A stretch of 64,000 nucleotides of DNA from Candidatus Deianiraea vastatrix (GTDB taxonomy: Bacteria; Pseudomonadota; Alphaproteobacteria; Rickettsiales; Deianiraeaceae): positions 738,744-802,743 of the forward strand of contig NZ_CP029077.1 in the NCBI RefSeq assembly GCF_007993655.1, written 5' to 3'. The notes beneath the pieces were generated by a model. The model ran no database searches. It saw nothing but the letters and a program-made list of their open reading frames with translations, and was not told the DNA's origin. Positions 52,844-61,530 of the stretch are shown here, piece after piece; position 1 is the stretch's first letter; the number at the start of each line of letters is the position of its first letter. The translations under genes were made by a program, and so were the position numbers.

Positions 52844-53932
52844 ATGAAATTAGCATTATTTCTACCAATTTTGTTGTTTTTTGCATCAGGATGTCAAATG
52901 AATCGCGGAAAACCATTTTTTTCTGGTGAATGGGGTTATTTTGATAAAACAAAAGCGGATAGCATAATCAAGGTAAAAAATGAACCTAAAAAGACCAAAG
53001 ATGAACCTAAAAAAATCAAAAATGAAGCCAAGAAAGCAACGAAAAATAATAAAAAAGCTAAGATAAACGAGCCTAAAAAAACTATAATAATAGCAGGATC
53101 TAAGCCGCATAGCATGAAATACAATGTTGCAGGTAGCATTTGTATGTTTTTAAATAAAATGCACGACCTCAATATACACTGCGTTGTAGAGCCAACATCT
53201 AGCGTAAGATATGCTATGAATCATTACAATCAATACGATTTTATAATTAGCCAAACAAGCCTTGAAAAAGACTTCATGAATAACAAACAATTAACATCAA
53301 TGTTCTCATTGTTCCCTGAGACTTTTACTATTTTGGTTTCAGAAAAATCTGGTATTAAATCAATTCAAGACCTAAAAGGTAAGAAAATTTATGTTGGAAA
53401 AGGTGAAAATTCAGCAAAAATAGCCCTGTCTGAAATCCTAAAGCATTCCAATATGTCAATATCAGACGTTAATATTATCTCTGGCGTTAATATGAGTCAT
53501 GCACTTTGCAATAGCAGTATTGATGCAATAGCAACAGATATTAATCATCCAGATGGCGATGTTGATGAATTTGTAACAGAATGCGGGGTAAAAATTTTGC
53601 CAATTCCTGAGCAAGATATATCAAAAATTGTTACCGAACACGATGAATATCTAGCAAGCAAAATAAATATTAGTGCATACCCTGGATATAATAAAGATAT
53701 AGCCTCATTTGCTATAATGACAAACCTTATAGCAACATCTCGCGTGGATGAAAAGCTTGCATACAAAATAACTAAAGCCGTGTTTGACAATATGCCGAAA
53801 TTTAAAATGTATAACAAAGTATTCCTTGATGTTGAAAAAGATAAAATGACAGAAATGAAAAATGGCCTGATGCTGCCTATTCATAAAGGTGCATTAAAAT
53901 ACTATAAAGAAAATAATATTATCAAAAAATAA
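52844..53932 (+). CDS. TAXI-family TRAP solute-binding lipoprotein
   Basis: The 362-residue protein begins with a lipoprotein signal (MKLALFLPILLFFASGC, lipobox ASGC). Residues 45-82 are a Lys/Glu/Pro-rich linker with an imperfect repeat (NEPKKTKDEPKKIKNEAKK). From about 85 the TAXI fold is visible: SKPHSMKYNVAGSICMFLNK, SVRYAMNHYNQYDFIISQT, IQDLKGKKIYVGKGENSAK and GVNMSHALCNSSIDAIATD. Such proteins normally deliver organic acids or amino acids to a TRAP permease (DctQM), but no permease is near. It is the first gene of a run with ruvC, ruvX and an OmpA-like gene; its stop overlaps the ruvC start by one base. A sensor role without transport is possible. Confidence 0.82.
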   Translation: MKLALFLPILLFFASGCQMNRGKPFFSGEWGYFDKTKADSIIKVKNEPKKTKDEPKKIKNEAKKATKNNKKAKINEPKKTIIIAGSKPHSMKYNVAGSICMFLNKMHDLNIHCVVEPTSSVRYAMNHYNQYDFIISQTSLEKDFMNNKQLTSMFSLFPETFTILVSEKSGIKSIQDLKGKKIYVGKGENSAKIALSEILKHSNMSISDVNIISGVNMSHALCNSSIDAIATDINHPDGDVDEFVTECGVKILPIPEQDISKIVTEHDEYLASKINISAYPGYNKDIASFAIMTNLIATSRVDEKLAYKITKAVFDNMPKFKMYNKVFLDVEKDKMTEMKNGLMLPIHKGALKYYKENNIIKK

Positions 53933-54417
53933 TGGTTATTTTTGGCATAGATCCATCTTTAAATTCCTGCGGATATTGCGCTATAAACTGCGTTTCAAAC
54001 TCGATAAATCTCCTATGCCTTGGCACGATAGAAAGTAAAACCGGCGGCGAAATGTATCCTAAATTAAACAAAATTTTCGATGTTATTCGCACCCAATATA
54101 CTCAATATAAACCAGATATTCTTGCTATAGAAGATGTTTATGTTAATTCAAATCCCCAAACATCTTTAAAACTTGGTATTGTTCGTGGTGTCTGCATGGC
54201 AAATTTCCTCGATAATAAAACAGAAATCTTAAGCTTTGAGTCAAGGCTTGTAAAAAAAACACTCACAGGCAACGGAAATGCTGATAAAATGCAAATACAG
54301 TACATGCTAAAACATATTTTGCCATCAGCAAACCCAAAAACTGATGATGAAAGTGATGCACTTGCAATTGCAATTACGGCTTATTTAACTAAAACAACAA
54401 ATAAAATCGGGTCATGA
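53932..54417 (+). CDS. ruvC: Holliday junction resolvase RuvC
   Basis: RuvC cuts Holliday junctions during recombination together with RuvAB. The four catalytic acids are in place: Asp7 (FGIDPSLNSCGY), Glu67 (AIEDVY), and Asp139 and Asp142 (KTDDESDALAIAI). Length is 161, slightly short. It overlaps the stop of the TAXI gene by one base and runs into ruvX with a 4-base overlap (ATGA). ruvA and ruvB, the usual neighbours, are not here. Confidence 0.95.
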   Translation: MVIFGIDPSLNSCGYCAINCVSNSINLLCLGTIESKTGGEMYPKLNKIFDVIRTQYTQYKPDILAIEDVYVNSNPQTSLKLGIVRGVCMANFLDNKTEILSFESRLVKKTLTGNGNADKMQIQYMLKHILPSANPKTDDESDALAIAITAYLTKTTNKIGS

Positions 54418-55043
54418 TAACATTTGATATTTCGGAATTTGCAAATAATATAAAAAATGGGAAGATTCTTGGAATAGACTATGGAGCAAAAAAAATTGGT
54501 CTTTCAATAACCGATAATGACCGTATTATCGCAGTGCCAATGCAAATTATCAACAATGATGACAATTTTTTACAAAATTTCCATGAAATAATAAAATGTC
54601 ACGATATAAAAGGAATTGCAATCGGCATACCCCTTGATATACTCGGAAATCTTCAAGACTTTTGCAATGTAATTATAACTTTTGCAAATAAATTATATCA
54701 AGAAATACAAATTCCAATTTTCCTCCAAGATGAAAGAATGACAACAAGACTTGCAAATACTTTGCAATTGTCATCGGGTAAATTTGGTAAACAAAGTGTT
54801 TTGGCATCAAAAAATCATACAAAAACTAGAATATCTCAGAATAAATCTTGGAAAAATCATAATAAATCTGAAAAATATAAAAATATCGATTTAGATTTTA
54901 TTAAACCCCATGAAAAATCAGCAAAAAAAGGTAAAATGTCCCTTAATACCGTAAATTTTCAAGATGATGCAGTTGCAGCTTGTCAAATTTTAGATACAGT
55001 TATATCGCAGTTAAATATTGCAAATAAAAAATATAATGATTAA
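54414..55043 (+). CDS. YqgF/RuvX-like pre-16S rRNA nuclease with insertion
   Basis: YqgF (RuvX) is a RNase H-fold nuclease that matures the 5' end of 16S rRNA. LGIDYGAKKIGLSITD, GIAIGIPLDILG and LQDERMTTRLA carry the conserved acids, and DDAVAACQILD closes the fold. At 209 residues it is about 60 longer than usual. The excess is a very basic stretch (about residues 126-180, LASKNHTKTRISQNKSWKNH...) between the ERM motif and the final helix, where most members have a short loop. The insertion keeps the frame and might bind RNA. It is translationally coupled to ruvC. Confidence 0.88.
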   Translation: MITFDISEFANNIKNGKILGIDYGAKKIGLSITDNDRIIAVPMQIINNDDNFLQNFHEIIKCHDIKGIAIGIPLDILGNLQDFCNVIITFANKLYQEIQIPIFLQDERMTTRLANTLQLSSGKFGKQSVLASKNHTKTRISQNKSWKNHNKSEKYKNIDLDFIKPHEKSAKKGKMSLNTVNFQDDAVAACQILDTVISQLNIANKKYND

Positions 55044-55066
55044 ACTATTAAAGATTTTCTAAAACC

Positions 55067-56056
55067 ATGATAAAATCTTGTTTTTTTCTATTAATGCTTT
55101 TCATGATTTGCGGATTTGCAAAAAATGAGCATTTTCAAAAAGGACTTGCAAGTTGTTATATGCGCTATGCTGAAGCAAAAAATATTGATGGAAATGGCAC
55201 AGAGTATTTAAAATTTAAAAAACGCGCTTATAAAGTTACCCGTGGAGATGAAATATTCCCATATAGTCCACTCGATCTTGGCGTAAGCGTTGAAAATGGA
55301 CTTGACTTTAAAATGGATAAATACAATAGATTAATGAAAATTTTGTCAGATACAGATTTGATAAAAAATGAATACGATATGTTAGCTCATCTACAATGCC
55401 TCTTTGATTGCTGGATTGGAGACGAAAGCCAAGATGCCCTTGGAAAACAGAAAATAAAAGAGTGTGAAAAATCTTTTCTTTGGAATTTGGAAAGCTTTGA
55501 GCAAAAATTTAAAATTACCCCAAAAGATACACCAGATAGTCTAAAAAAACCTACATACACAGAGGAAATTGCAATGGATGAGAAGAAAAAACACGAGTTG
55601 TGCTATAGTGTCTACTACAACGAAGGTGAATATATCCCACCAATTACAGCTAAAAATATTGTTGAAAAAATTATTAAAAATACTGGATCTTTTGATTCTG
55701 CAAGTGTATTAATTACCGGATATATAGACTGGACAGGCGAGCCGCATTATGGTAGATATTTGGCAAAAAAAAGAATGATTTTTATGCGCGATTTGCTCGT
55801 TGAAAGTGGCGTTTCTAGTAGAAAAGTACTTGGATTTGTCACCGAATATTCAGATATACTAAAAGATAAAAATGATACAGATAAACTAAATGCACGCAGA
55901 AGAGTTAGAGTGTGTATTGTAGATTTTGTAGTTGGAAGCAGACATGGTCAAGAATTTCTTGACTTTTTTGATTATAAGGGTAATGGAGATCTTAAGCCAA
56001 GTGAAATAGAAAAAATGGGAAGAGGGCAAATTCCAAAACAAGTAAAAAAGAAATGA
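55067..56056 (+). CDS. OmpA-like C-terminal domain protein with EF-hand-like tail
   Basis: A signal peptide (MIKSCFFLLMLFMICGFA) leads to a novel N-terminal region of about 170 residues with a few Cys, and then an OmpA-like peptidoglycan-binding domain (about 195-287): VLITGYIDWTG, HYGRYLAKKRMIFMRDLLVESGVS and NARRRVRVCIV. The last 35 residues contain DYKGNGDLKPSEIE, which fits an EF-hand loop (D-x-x-x-N-G-D-L-x-x-x-E) with Lys instead of Asp/Asn at position 3. The protein would sit in the periplasm, bound to the cell wall. The gene follows ruvX by 23 bases and precedes the ELM1 gene by 15, so all are likely in one operon. I know no OmpA-family protein with this tail. Confidence 0.72.
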   Translation: MIKSCFFLLMLFMICGFAKNEHFQKGLASCYMRYAEAKNIDGNGTEYLKFKKRAYKVTRGDEIFPYSPLDLGVSVENGLDFKMDKYNRLMKILSDTDLIKNEYDMLAHLQCLFDCWIGDESQDALGKQKIKECEKSFLWNLESFEQKFKITPKDTPDSLKKPTYTEEIAMDEKKKHELCYSVYYNEGEYIPPITAKNIVEKIIKNTGSFDSASVLITGYIDWTGEPHYGRYLAKKRMIFMRDLLVESGVSSRKVLGFVTEYSDILKDKNDTDKLNARRRVRVCIVDFVVGSRHGQEFLDFFDYKGNGDLKPSEIEKMGRGQIPKQVKKK

Positions 56057-56071
56057 TTTTTTGTTATTAAA

Positions 56072-57070
56072 ATGTTTAAAATTTTAGTTTTAACAGACTC
56101 GCGAGCTGCAAATACTAAGCAATCTACAGCTCTTGCAAATGGTATAAAATCAGTATTATCATCAAAAATAGCTGTGCAAATTGATACAACAGATGTAAAA
56201 TTTAACTTTCTTGCAAAATTGCCAAATATAATAAGAATTTGGAAATTAAGCGGTAAGATAAGCAAGCCGCGTGAAAAAAGATACGACGTTATAATATCAT
56301 GCGGTAGAAAACTTGCAAAAATATCGTTACATGCAAAACGAAAATATGGAGCTCAAAGAACAAAAATTATTACAATACTTAATCCAAATATTCCATTTTC
56401 ACATTTTGATGCAGTCTTGCTTCCAAAACATGATAATATCCTAAGCCTAGACGAGAATAATGTCGTAAATACCAATGGTGCAATTTCATACTTTAATCCA
56501 TCAGATTTCAAAGAAGATATTGCGAAATTTTCCAGCATTATCACAAGATTTCATAGACCGTACATATCAGTTGCTATCGGTGGAAACGCTAAAAACTTTG
56601 TTTTTACACAGGAAATTGGAATAGCTTTTATTAATCAGATTAATGATATTGCAAAAAAAATGGATGCAACACTACTAATTACTACATCTCGCAGAACACC
56701 TCCTCATATTATCGATAATATAAAGAAAATTCTTGATTGTTCATACTATTTATACGATGTTTCAAATCCACGAAAAGGCGAAAATCTATACAATGCATTT
56801 CTTGGTTATGCAGATTATTTAATTGCAACTGCAGATTCAATTTCAATGATATGCGAAATGTCTTATCTGCAAAAACCACTATATGTATATAAAGACGGCA
56901 TTAATATATCAAAATATGAACAATTTTTAACCCTTGCTCAAGCCAATAATTCTGTCAAAATATTGGATAAAAATGTTGAAACCCTCGAAAACTTCCTTCC
57001 AAATACAATGGATTGCATCAATGATGTTGCAAAAGATGTGTTAAAAAAAGTAAATATCCTTTTTTATTAA
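56072..57070 (+). CDS. ELM1 (mitochondrial fission protein-like) family protein
   Basis: The 332-residue protein fits the ELM1/DUF1022 family, found in alphaproteobacteria and plant mitochondria and related to GT-B glycosyltransferases. LVLTDSRAANTKQSTALANG at the N-terminus, YDVIISCGRKLAKISLHAKR near residue 70, VAIGGNAKNFVFTQE near 170, TTSRRTPPHIIDNI near 210 and ADYLIATADSISMICEM near 250 are family hallmarks. In bacteria its role is unknown; a nucleotide-sugar transferase in the envelope is plausible. It follows the OmpA-like gene by 15 bases and converges with the outer-membrane barrel gene. Confidence 0.85.
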   Translation: MFKILVLTDSRAANTKQSTALANGIKSVLSSKIAVQIDTTDVKFNFLAKLPNIIRIWKLSGKISKPREKRYDVIISCGRKLAKISLHAKRKYGAQRTKIITILNPNIPFSHFDAVLLPKHDNILSLDENNVVNTNGAISYFNPSDFKEDIAKFSSIITRFHRPYISVAIGGNAKNFVFTQEIGIAFINQINDIAKKMDATLLITTSRRTPPHIIDNIKKILDCSYYLYDVSNPRKGENLYNAFLGYADYLIATADSISMICEMSYLQKPLYVYKDGINISKYEQFLTLAQANNSVKILDKNVETLENFLPNTMDCINDVAKDVLKKVNILFY

Positions 57071-57077
57071 GGAGTTT

Positions 57078-57905
57078 TTATAATCCGTATAAAACCGATA
57101 TTTCAAGCCCAAATGAAGTCATCAACTTTCCACTACCTGCATATAAATCATTTGCATACTTCTTATTGGCCTTATCAGTTACCATTATTTTTAATTTTGC
57201 CTGCGCAACTATCGAATCTGTTATATCGTATGTTCCGCCGAAAAATACCGAATAAACCGCTGCAAATCCATCTCTTGCCTGAGATTTGTAAAACTCAGTC
57301 CCAGTTGTGTCTGAACTTGTTTTTGCACCACTGAGTGCCATTGTAACATTTGATACACCTATTCCAAAACCACCGAATAAATTTAGATTATTTCTTGGAT
57401 CTCCCGTAATATAAAAGTTATACATTGCTCTTTTTTGCGAAAGTGTATACTTAACACTATCGTACTCATCATTAAATTTATTTGCGGCACTAACATGTTT
57501 TAAATTTGCAGTTTGTGAACCAAAACCAACTTCTAGCTCATGCCTTGTTGTTGCGCCCTCACGAGATAAATCAACATATCCTAGACTAATTATACCAGAA
57601 GATAAAATGCCTATACCATCATTTGTAAAATTTGGACCTTTTGAATTATTTTTTGCATAATTTGATTCCATATTATATAAAGCCTTATTCATATTTTCAC
57701 TCATTCCCGCAGACCTCATGTCATTAATAGACGTTCCAAGCCATTCAAATCCACCACCAATATAAAATCGCCCAGAACTATTGCTATCATCTAAAAATGG
57801 CGGCCTGTTATCATCCTGCCTATATGCAAGTCTTTTTTGAAACATTGCAGATGCATTTTCTTGTAAAATAAAAATAAATAAACTAAAATATATCAAATAT
57901 CTCAT
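57078..57905 (-). CDS. outer-membrane beta-barrel surface protein (OMP25/Msp4-like)
   Basis: A signal peptide (MRYLIYFSLFIFILQENASA) is followed by about 250 residues with the alternating pattern of an 8-stranded barrel: GRFYIGGGFEWLGTS, GIISLGYVDLSR, HELEVGFGSQ, NFYITGDPRNNLNLFGGFGI, AVYSVFFGGTYDIT and the final MTSFGLEISVLYGL. The C-terminal aromatic-ended strand fits BamA-dependent assembly. Such proteins are abundant surface antigens in Rickettsiales. It is separated from the ELM1 gene by 7 bases, on the opposite strand. Confidence 0.75.
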   Translation of the reverse strand: MRYLIYFSLFIFILQENASAMFQKRLAYRQDDNRPPFLDDSNSSGRFYIGGGFEWLGTSINDMRSAGMSENMNKALYNMESNYAKNNSKGPNFTNDGIGILSSGIISLGYVDLSREGATTRHELEVGFGSQTANLKHVSAANKFNDEYDSVKYTLSQKRAMYNFYITGDPRNNLNLFGGFGIGVSNVTMALSGAKTSSDTTGTEFYKSQARDGFAAVYSVFFGGTYDITDSIVAQAKLKIMVTDKANKKYANDLYAGSGKLMTSFGLEISVLYGL

Positions 57906-58036
57906 ATCTCATCGATGTTATACACTAATCATTTACATAATTATCTTATTTGCAAGTTTTTTTTGTTAAAATAATTCTTGATTATAATTTTTTTATGTTT
58001 TTAATGTTTGAAAATGTTATTAATTTTTTTTATAAT

Positions 58037-59218
58037 ATGGCAGAGAAATTTGAAAGAAACAAACCCCATGTTAACGTGGGAACAATTGGACACGTTGACC
58101 ACGGTAAAACAACTTTAACAGCGGCTATTACTAAGGTTTTGGCAGAAAAAGGTATGGCACAAGCTACGGCTTATGACCAAATCGATAAAGCACCAGAAGA
58201 AAGAGCTCGTGGTATAACAATCGCAACGGCGCACGTTGAATATGAAACAACTAATCGTCACTATGCTCACGTTGACTGCCCTGGTCACGCCGACTACATT
58301 AAAAATATGATTACAGGTGCCGCTCAGATGGACGGATCTATACTTGTTGTTGCCGGAACTGATGGTCCGATGCCTCAAACTCGTGAACACATCCTTCTTG
58401 CTCGTCAGGTTGGTGTACCTAGAATGGTTGTCTTCTTAAATAAATGCGACATAGCAGATGCAGAAATGCTTGAGCTTGTTGAAATGGAACTTCGTGAACT
58501 TCTTACTATGTATGGATTTGACGGTGATAATACTCCAATTATTCGTGGTGCTGCACTTGGCGCTCTAAACGGCGAACCTCAATGGGTTGAAAAAATTCAT
58601 GAATTAATGGCTGCAGTTGATAGCTATATCCCTACACCTGAAAGAGAAACTGATAAACCATTCTTGATGTCTGTAGAAGATGTTTTCTCAATTTCTGGCC
58701 GTGGTACAGTTGCAACTGGTCGTATCGAATCTGGTATCGTTAAAGTCGGTGAAGAAGTTGAAATTATCGGCCTTGGTAAAGATACTAAGAAAACTACAAT
58801 CACTGGAATTGAAATGTTTAGAAAATTACTTGATGAAGGTAGAGCTGGTGACAATGCAGGCTTGCTTCTTCGTGGTGTTGATAGAGAAGGTATTGAAAGA
58901 GGTCAAGTTCTTGCAAAACCAGGTAGCATAACTCCGCATAAGAAATTTAAGGCTGAAGTTTATGTTCTTACAAAAGAAGAAGGTGGAAGACATACTCCAT
59001 TCTTTAAAAATTACAGACCTCAATTCTACTTCAGAACAACAGATGTTACTGGAACTGTAACCCTTCCTGCTGGAACTGAAATGGTTATGCCAGGTGATAA
59101 TCTTACTCTTGAAATTGAATTAATGTATTCAGTTGCAATGAATAAAGGTTTGAGATTTGCTATCCGTGAAGGCGGTAGAACTGTTGGTTCAGGCGTAATT
59201 TCTGAAATTATTGAATAA
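58037..59218 (+). CDS. tuf: elongation factor Tu
   Basis: EF-Tu brings aminoacyl-tRNA to the ribosome. ATG 58037 gives [20 protein letters not shown] and the G1 motif GHVDHGKT (residues 19-26); DCPGHADY and NKCDIAD give G3 and G4. The protein has 393 residues, as expected. The frame is open upstream to 57950, but no homologue has that extension. A perfect TATAAT at 57983-57988 is probably the -10 box. Codon use is somewhat less AT-biased than in neighbouring genes, as expected for high expression. A strong terminator follows, so tuf is a single-gene unit here. Confidence 0.98.
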   Translation: MAEKFERNKPHVNVGTIGHVDHGKTTLTAAITKVLAEKGMAQATAYDQIDKAPEERARGITIATAHVEYETTNRHYAHVDCPGHADYIKNMITGAAQMDGSILVVAGTDGPMPQTREHILLARQVGVPRMVVFLNKCDIADAEMLELVEMELRELLTMYGFDGDNTPIIRGAALGALNGEPQWVEKIHELMAAVDSYIPTPERETDKPFLMSVEDVFSISGRGTVATGRIESGIVKVGEEVEIIGLGKDTKKTTITGIEMFRKLLDEGRAGDNAGLLLRGVDREGIERGQVLAKPGSITPHKKFKAEVYVLTKEEGGRHTPFFKNYRPQFYFRTTDVTGTVTLPAGTEMVMPGDNLTLEIELMYSVAMNKGLRFAIREGGRTVGSGVISEIIE

Positions 59219-59244
59219 TAAATTCTTTAATTGAAAAATTATTA

Positions 59245-59277
59245 GTGGGTGATTGCATAAATCACTCACTTTTTTTT
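59245..59277 (+). terminator. rho-independent terminator of tuf
   Basis: GTGGGTGATT and AATCACTCAC form a 10-bp stem (one G-U pair) around a 5-base loop, directly followed by eight T residues, 27 bases after the tuf stop. It is the clearest terminator in the window. Confidence 0.9.
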
Positions 59278-59346
59278 GTGAAAAAATATATTTATTATTT
59301 GACAAAAAGAAAACATATTTTTACTATATAAAAAATTTTTGCCTTA

Positions 59347-60444
59347 ATGTCTTTTGAATTTACACTTGAGAAAAAAACAGGGAATGCTAGATGCGGCACG
59401 CTAAATCTTGCGCACGGCGTTGTGCAAACTCCAGTCTTTATGCCAGTTGGAACATCTGCAAGTGTTAAAGGTCTCACAAATGACATGATCAAAGATACTG
59501 GAGCGCAAATAATCCTTGGAAATACCTATCATTTAATGCTTCGCCCTGGGGAAGAAAAAATGGAAAAATTTGGCGGAATGCACAAATTTATGAACTGGAA
59601 TCTGCCAATTTTAACTGATTCCGGCGGTTTTCAAGTAATGTCTCTATCTAAAATACGCAAAATTACTGAGGAAGGCGTTACATTTCGCTCGCACATTGAT
59701 GGCACAAAATACCTCCTAACACCTGAAAGATCCATGGATATTCAATATAAAATTGGCAGCGATATAACTATGATTTTCGATGAATGCCCTGCATTTCCGA
59801 TAACTCACAAGAAAGCGAAAAAATCTATGGAACTTTCACTTAGGTGGGCACAAAGATCAAAAGATGCATATATAAATCGCGATGGATACGGGCTTTTTGG
59901 CATAGTACAGGGGTCTGTTTTTCCCGATTTGCGTGAAATTTCTGCAAAATCCTTGATTGATATTGGTTTTGATGGATATGCAGTAGGCGGTCTTGCAGTT
60001 GGCGAGGGACAAGATGAAATGCTAAAAACCCTAGATTTTACCGTGCCTTTTATGCCGGAAGACAAGCCTAGATACCTCATGGGCGTTGGTAAACCTGATG
60101 ATTTAATTAAAGCCGTAGCGCGTGGAATTGACATGTTCGACTGCGTTTTGCCATCACGCGTTGCAAGAAACGGCCTTGCTTACACAAGAAATGGCGAAAT
60201 TCGGATTAAAAACGCACAATATGCAATTTCAGACCGCCAACTTGATGAAAAATGCAATTGCTATACATGTAAAAATCACAGCCTGCAATATCTTCATCAT
60301 CTATTTAAAAATCAGGAAATACTTGTTGCAACGCTAATGACAATCCACAATATCACGTTTTACCAAGATTTAATGAAGGCTATTCGATCTGCGATTTTTG
60401 CAGGTAATTACAGTGAAAATACTAGGCTTGGGGATTTGTTTTAG
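59347..60444 (+). CDS. tgt: queuine tRNA-ribosyltransferase
   Basis: Tgt replaces guanine 34 by preQ1 in tRNAs for Asp, Asn, His and Tyr. The 365-residue protein shows FMPVGTSASVKGL, the catalytic-Asp segment TDSGGFQVMSLS near residue 92, FDCVLPSRVARNG near 263 with the nucleophile Asp, and the zinc ligands in CNCYTCKNHSLQYLHHLFK near 305. The tRNA-Asp (GTC) in this window is one of its substrates. It is a single gene between tuf and the lpxL-like gene. Confidence 0.96.
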   Translation: MSFEFTLEKKTGNARCGTLNLAHGVVQTPVFMPVGTSASVKGLTNDMIKDTGAQIILGNTYHLMLRPGEEKMEKFGGMHKFMNWNLPILTDSGGFQVMSLSKIRKITEEGVTFRSHIDGTKYLLTPERSMDIQYKIGSDITMIFDECPAFPITHKKAKKSMELSLRWAQRSKDAYINRDGYGLFGIVQGSVFPDLREISAKSLIDIGFDGYAVGGLAVGEGQDEMLKTLDFTVPFMPEDKPRYLMGVGKPDDLIKAVARGIDMFDCVLPSRVARNGLAYTRNGEIRIKNAQYAISDRQLDEKCNCYTCKNHSLQYLHHLFKNQEILVATLMTIHNITFYQDLMKAIRSAIFAGNYSENTRLGDLF

Positions 60445-60499
60445 TCAAATATACCACTCTTTTTTGATTATAATTCAATTATTATACAGCAATGTATGT

Positions 60500-61405
60500 T
60501 TATTTTTTCATTTTCCACCGCTTATGCAGCCAAAACCACTGTTCTCTATTTTCTGAAATGTCAAGTGAAAATTGATCATTTGCAGCTTGCGCAAGGGTTT
60601 CAGGGGTAAATCTGTCATCATCCTTATGGCGTATAGTTTGAAATTTCATAACAAATTCCGTAGGTTTATTTTTTTTTCGCAGGCACGATACATATATAAC
60701 CGGAATGTTATATTTACATGCTATTTTTGCAAAAAATATAGATGTCATGGCATCTTTTCCAAGAAAAGGCATAGGAATTCCGTTAATATCCCTGTGATCG
60801 GCAAATACAGATAATGCATTACCTTTTTTGAGTACAATTTTCACAACTTCCTTGATTTGACCTGTATTTTTGCGCAAATTCTTCCCATAACTTGCATTGT
60901 GTACAAAAAAGTCGATTAATGGGTTATTTTGCCTTCTATATATCGAATACAGCGGTATTTTAAGGTATTCAATAAATTTTGTAATAAACCACCAATTGCC
61001 AAAATGACCCGTAATAATAATTATTGACTCATTATTTTTGATATAATCTTCTATAATCTCATGATTTTCAACCTGAACATACTTTTGCAACCTAGACCAC
61101 TTTTTAACAAAAAAATGCGGCGTTTCGCCAACCATTCGCCCAGTGGTAAAAAAGATTTTCTTCGATAAAGACTGCACAAATTCCTCTTCCATTAGCGGAT
61201 AGACATGTCTTAAATTGTTTGTAACTCTAGCGCTAATTTTGGGTATAAATCTAAAAAGATTCATAAAATATCCACCAAAACATGATGAAATCTTAAAGCC
61301 AAAAAGAATACATATAACAAAAAATAATACAAGAAAGATAAACTCAATAATGTATCTTATAAAAAATACTGTATGTTTTACTATATTAATCAATTTTGCA
61401 CACAA
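60500..61405 (-). CDS. LpxL/LpxM-type lipid A acyltransferase-like protein with altered HX4E motif
   Basis: Members of this family add secondary acyl chains to lipid A at the inner membrane. A hydrophobic anchor (about residues 17-37) is followed by the acyltransferase fold: ETPHFFVKKW, SIIIITGHFGNWWFITKF, YSIYRRQNNPLIDFFV, GNALSVFADHRDINGIPMPFLGKDA, and the C-terminal FWLHKRWK. The catalytic dyad of the family is HX4(D/E); here it reads His134-Phe-Gly-Asn-Trp-Trp139, so the acid is replaced by Trp. Otherwise the fold is well kept, and frame and length (301) are normal. It may be inactive or use another acid, or lipid A may be under-acylated. It stands alone and converges with tgt. Confidence 0.82.
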   Translation of the reverse strand: MCAKLINIVKHTVFFIRYIIEFIFLVLFFVICILFGFKISSCFGGYFMNLFRFIPKISARVTNNLRHVYPLMEEEFVQSLSKKIFFTTGRMVGETPHFFVKKWSRLQKYVQVENHEIIEDYIKNNESIIIITGHFGNWWFITKFIEYLKIPLYSIYRRQNNPLIDFFVHNASYGKNLRKNTGQIKEVVKIVLKKGNALSVFADHRDINGIPMPFLGKDAMTSIFFAKIACKYNIPVIYVSCLRKKNKPTEFVMKFQTIRHKDDDRFTPETLAQAANDQFSLDISENREQWFWLHKRWKMKK

Positions 61406-61472
61406 AAAACTTAGAAAGTAAATAAAAAATATCAGATATTAATGTCAAGAATTATATTTTATTATTATTTAC

Positions 61473-61500
61473 TTGACTATAAAAATATTATCATTAATAT
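61473..61500 (+). promoter_or_regulatory. promoter of the 61531 gene
   Basis: TTGACT, a 16-base spacer and TAATAT end 30 bases before the ATG at 61531. Confidence 0.45.
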
Positions 61501-61530
61501 GATTTCGTTTAATTTTTATTTTTTACCTTT

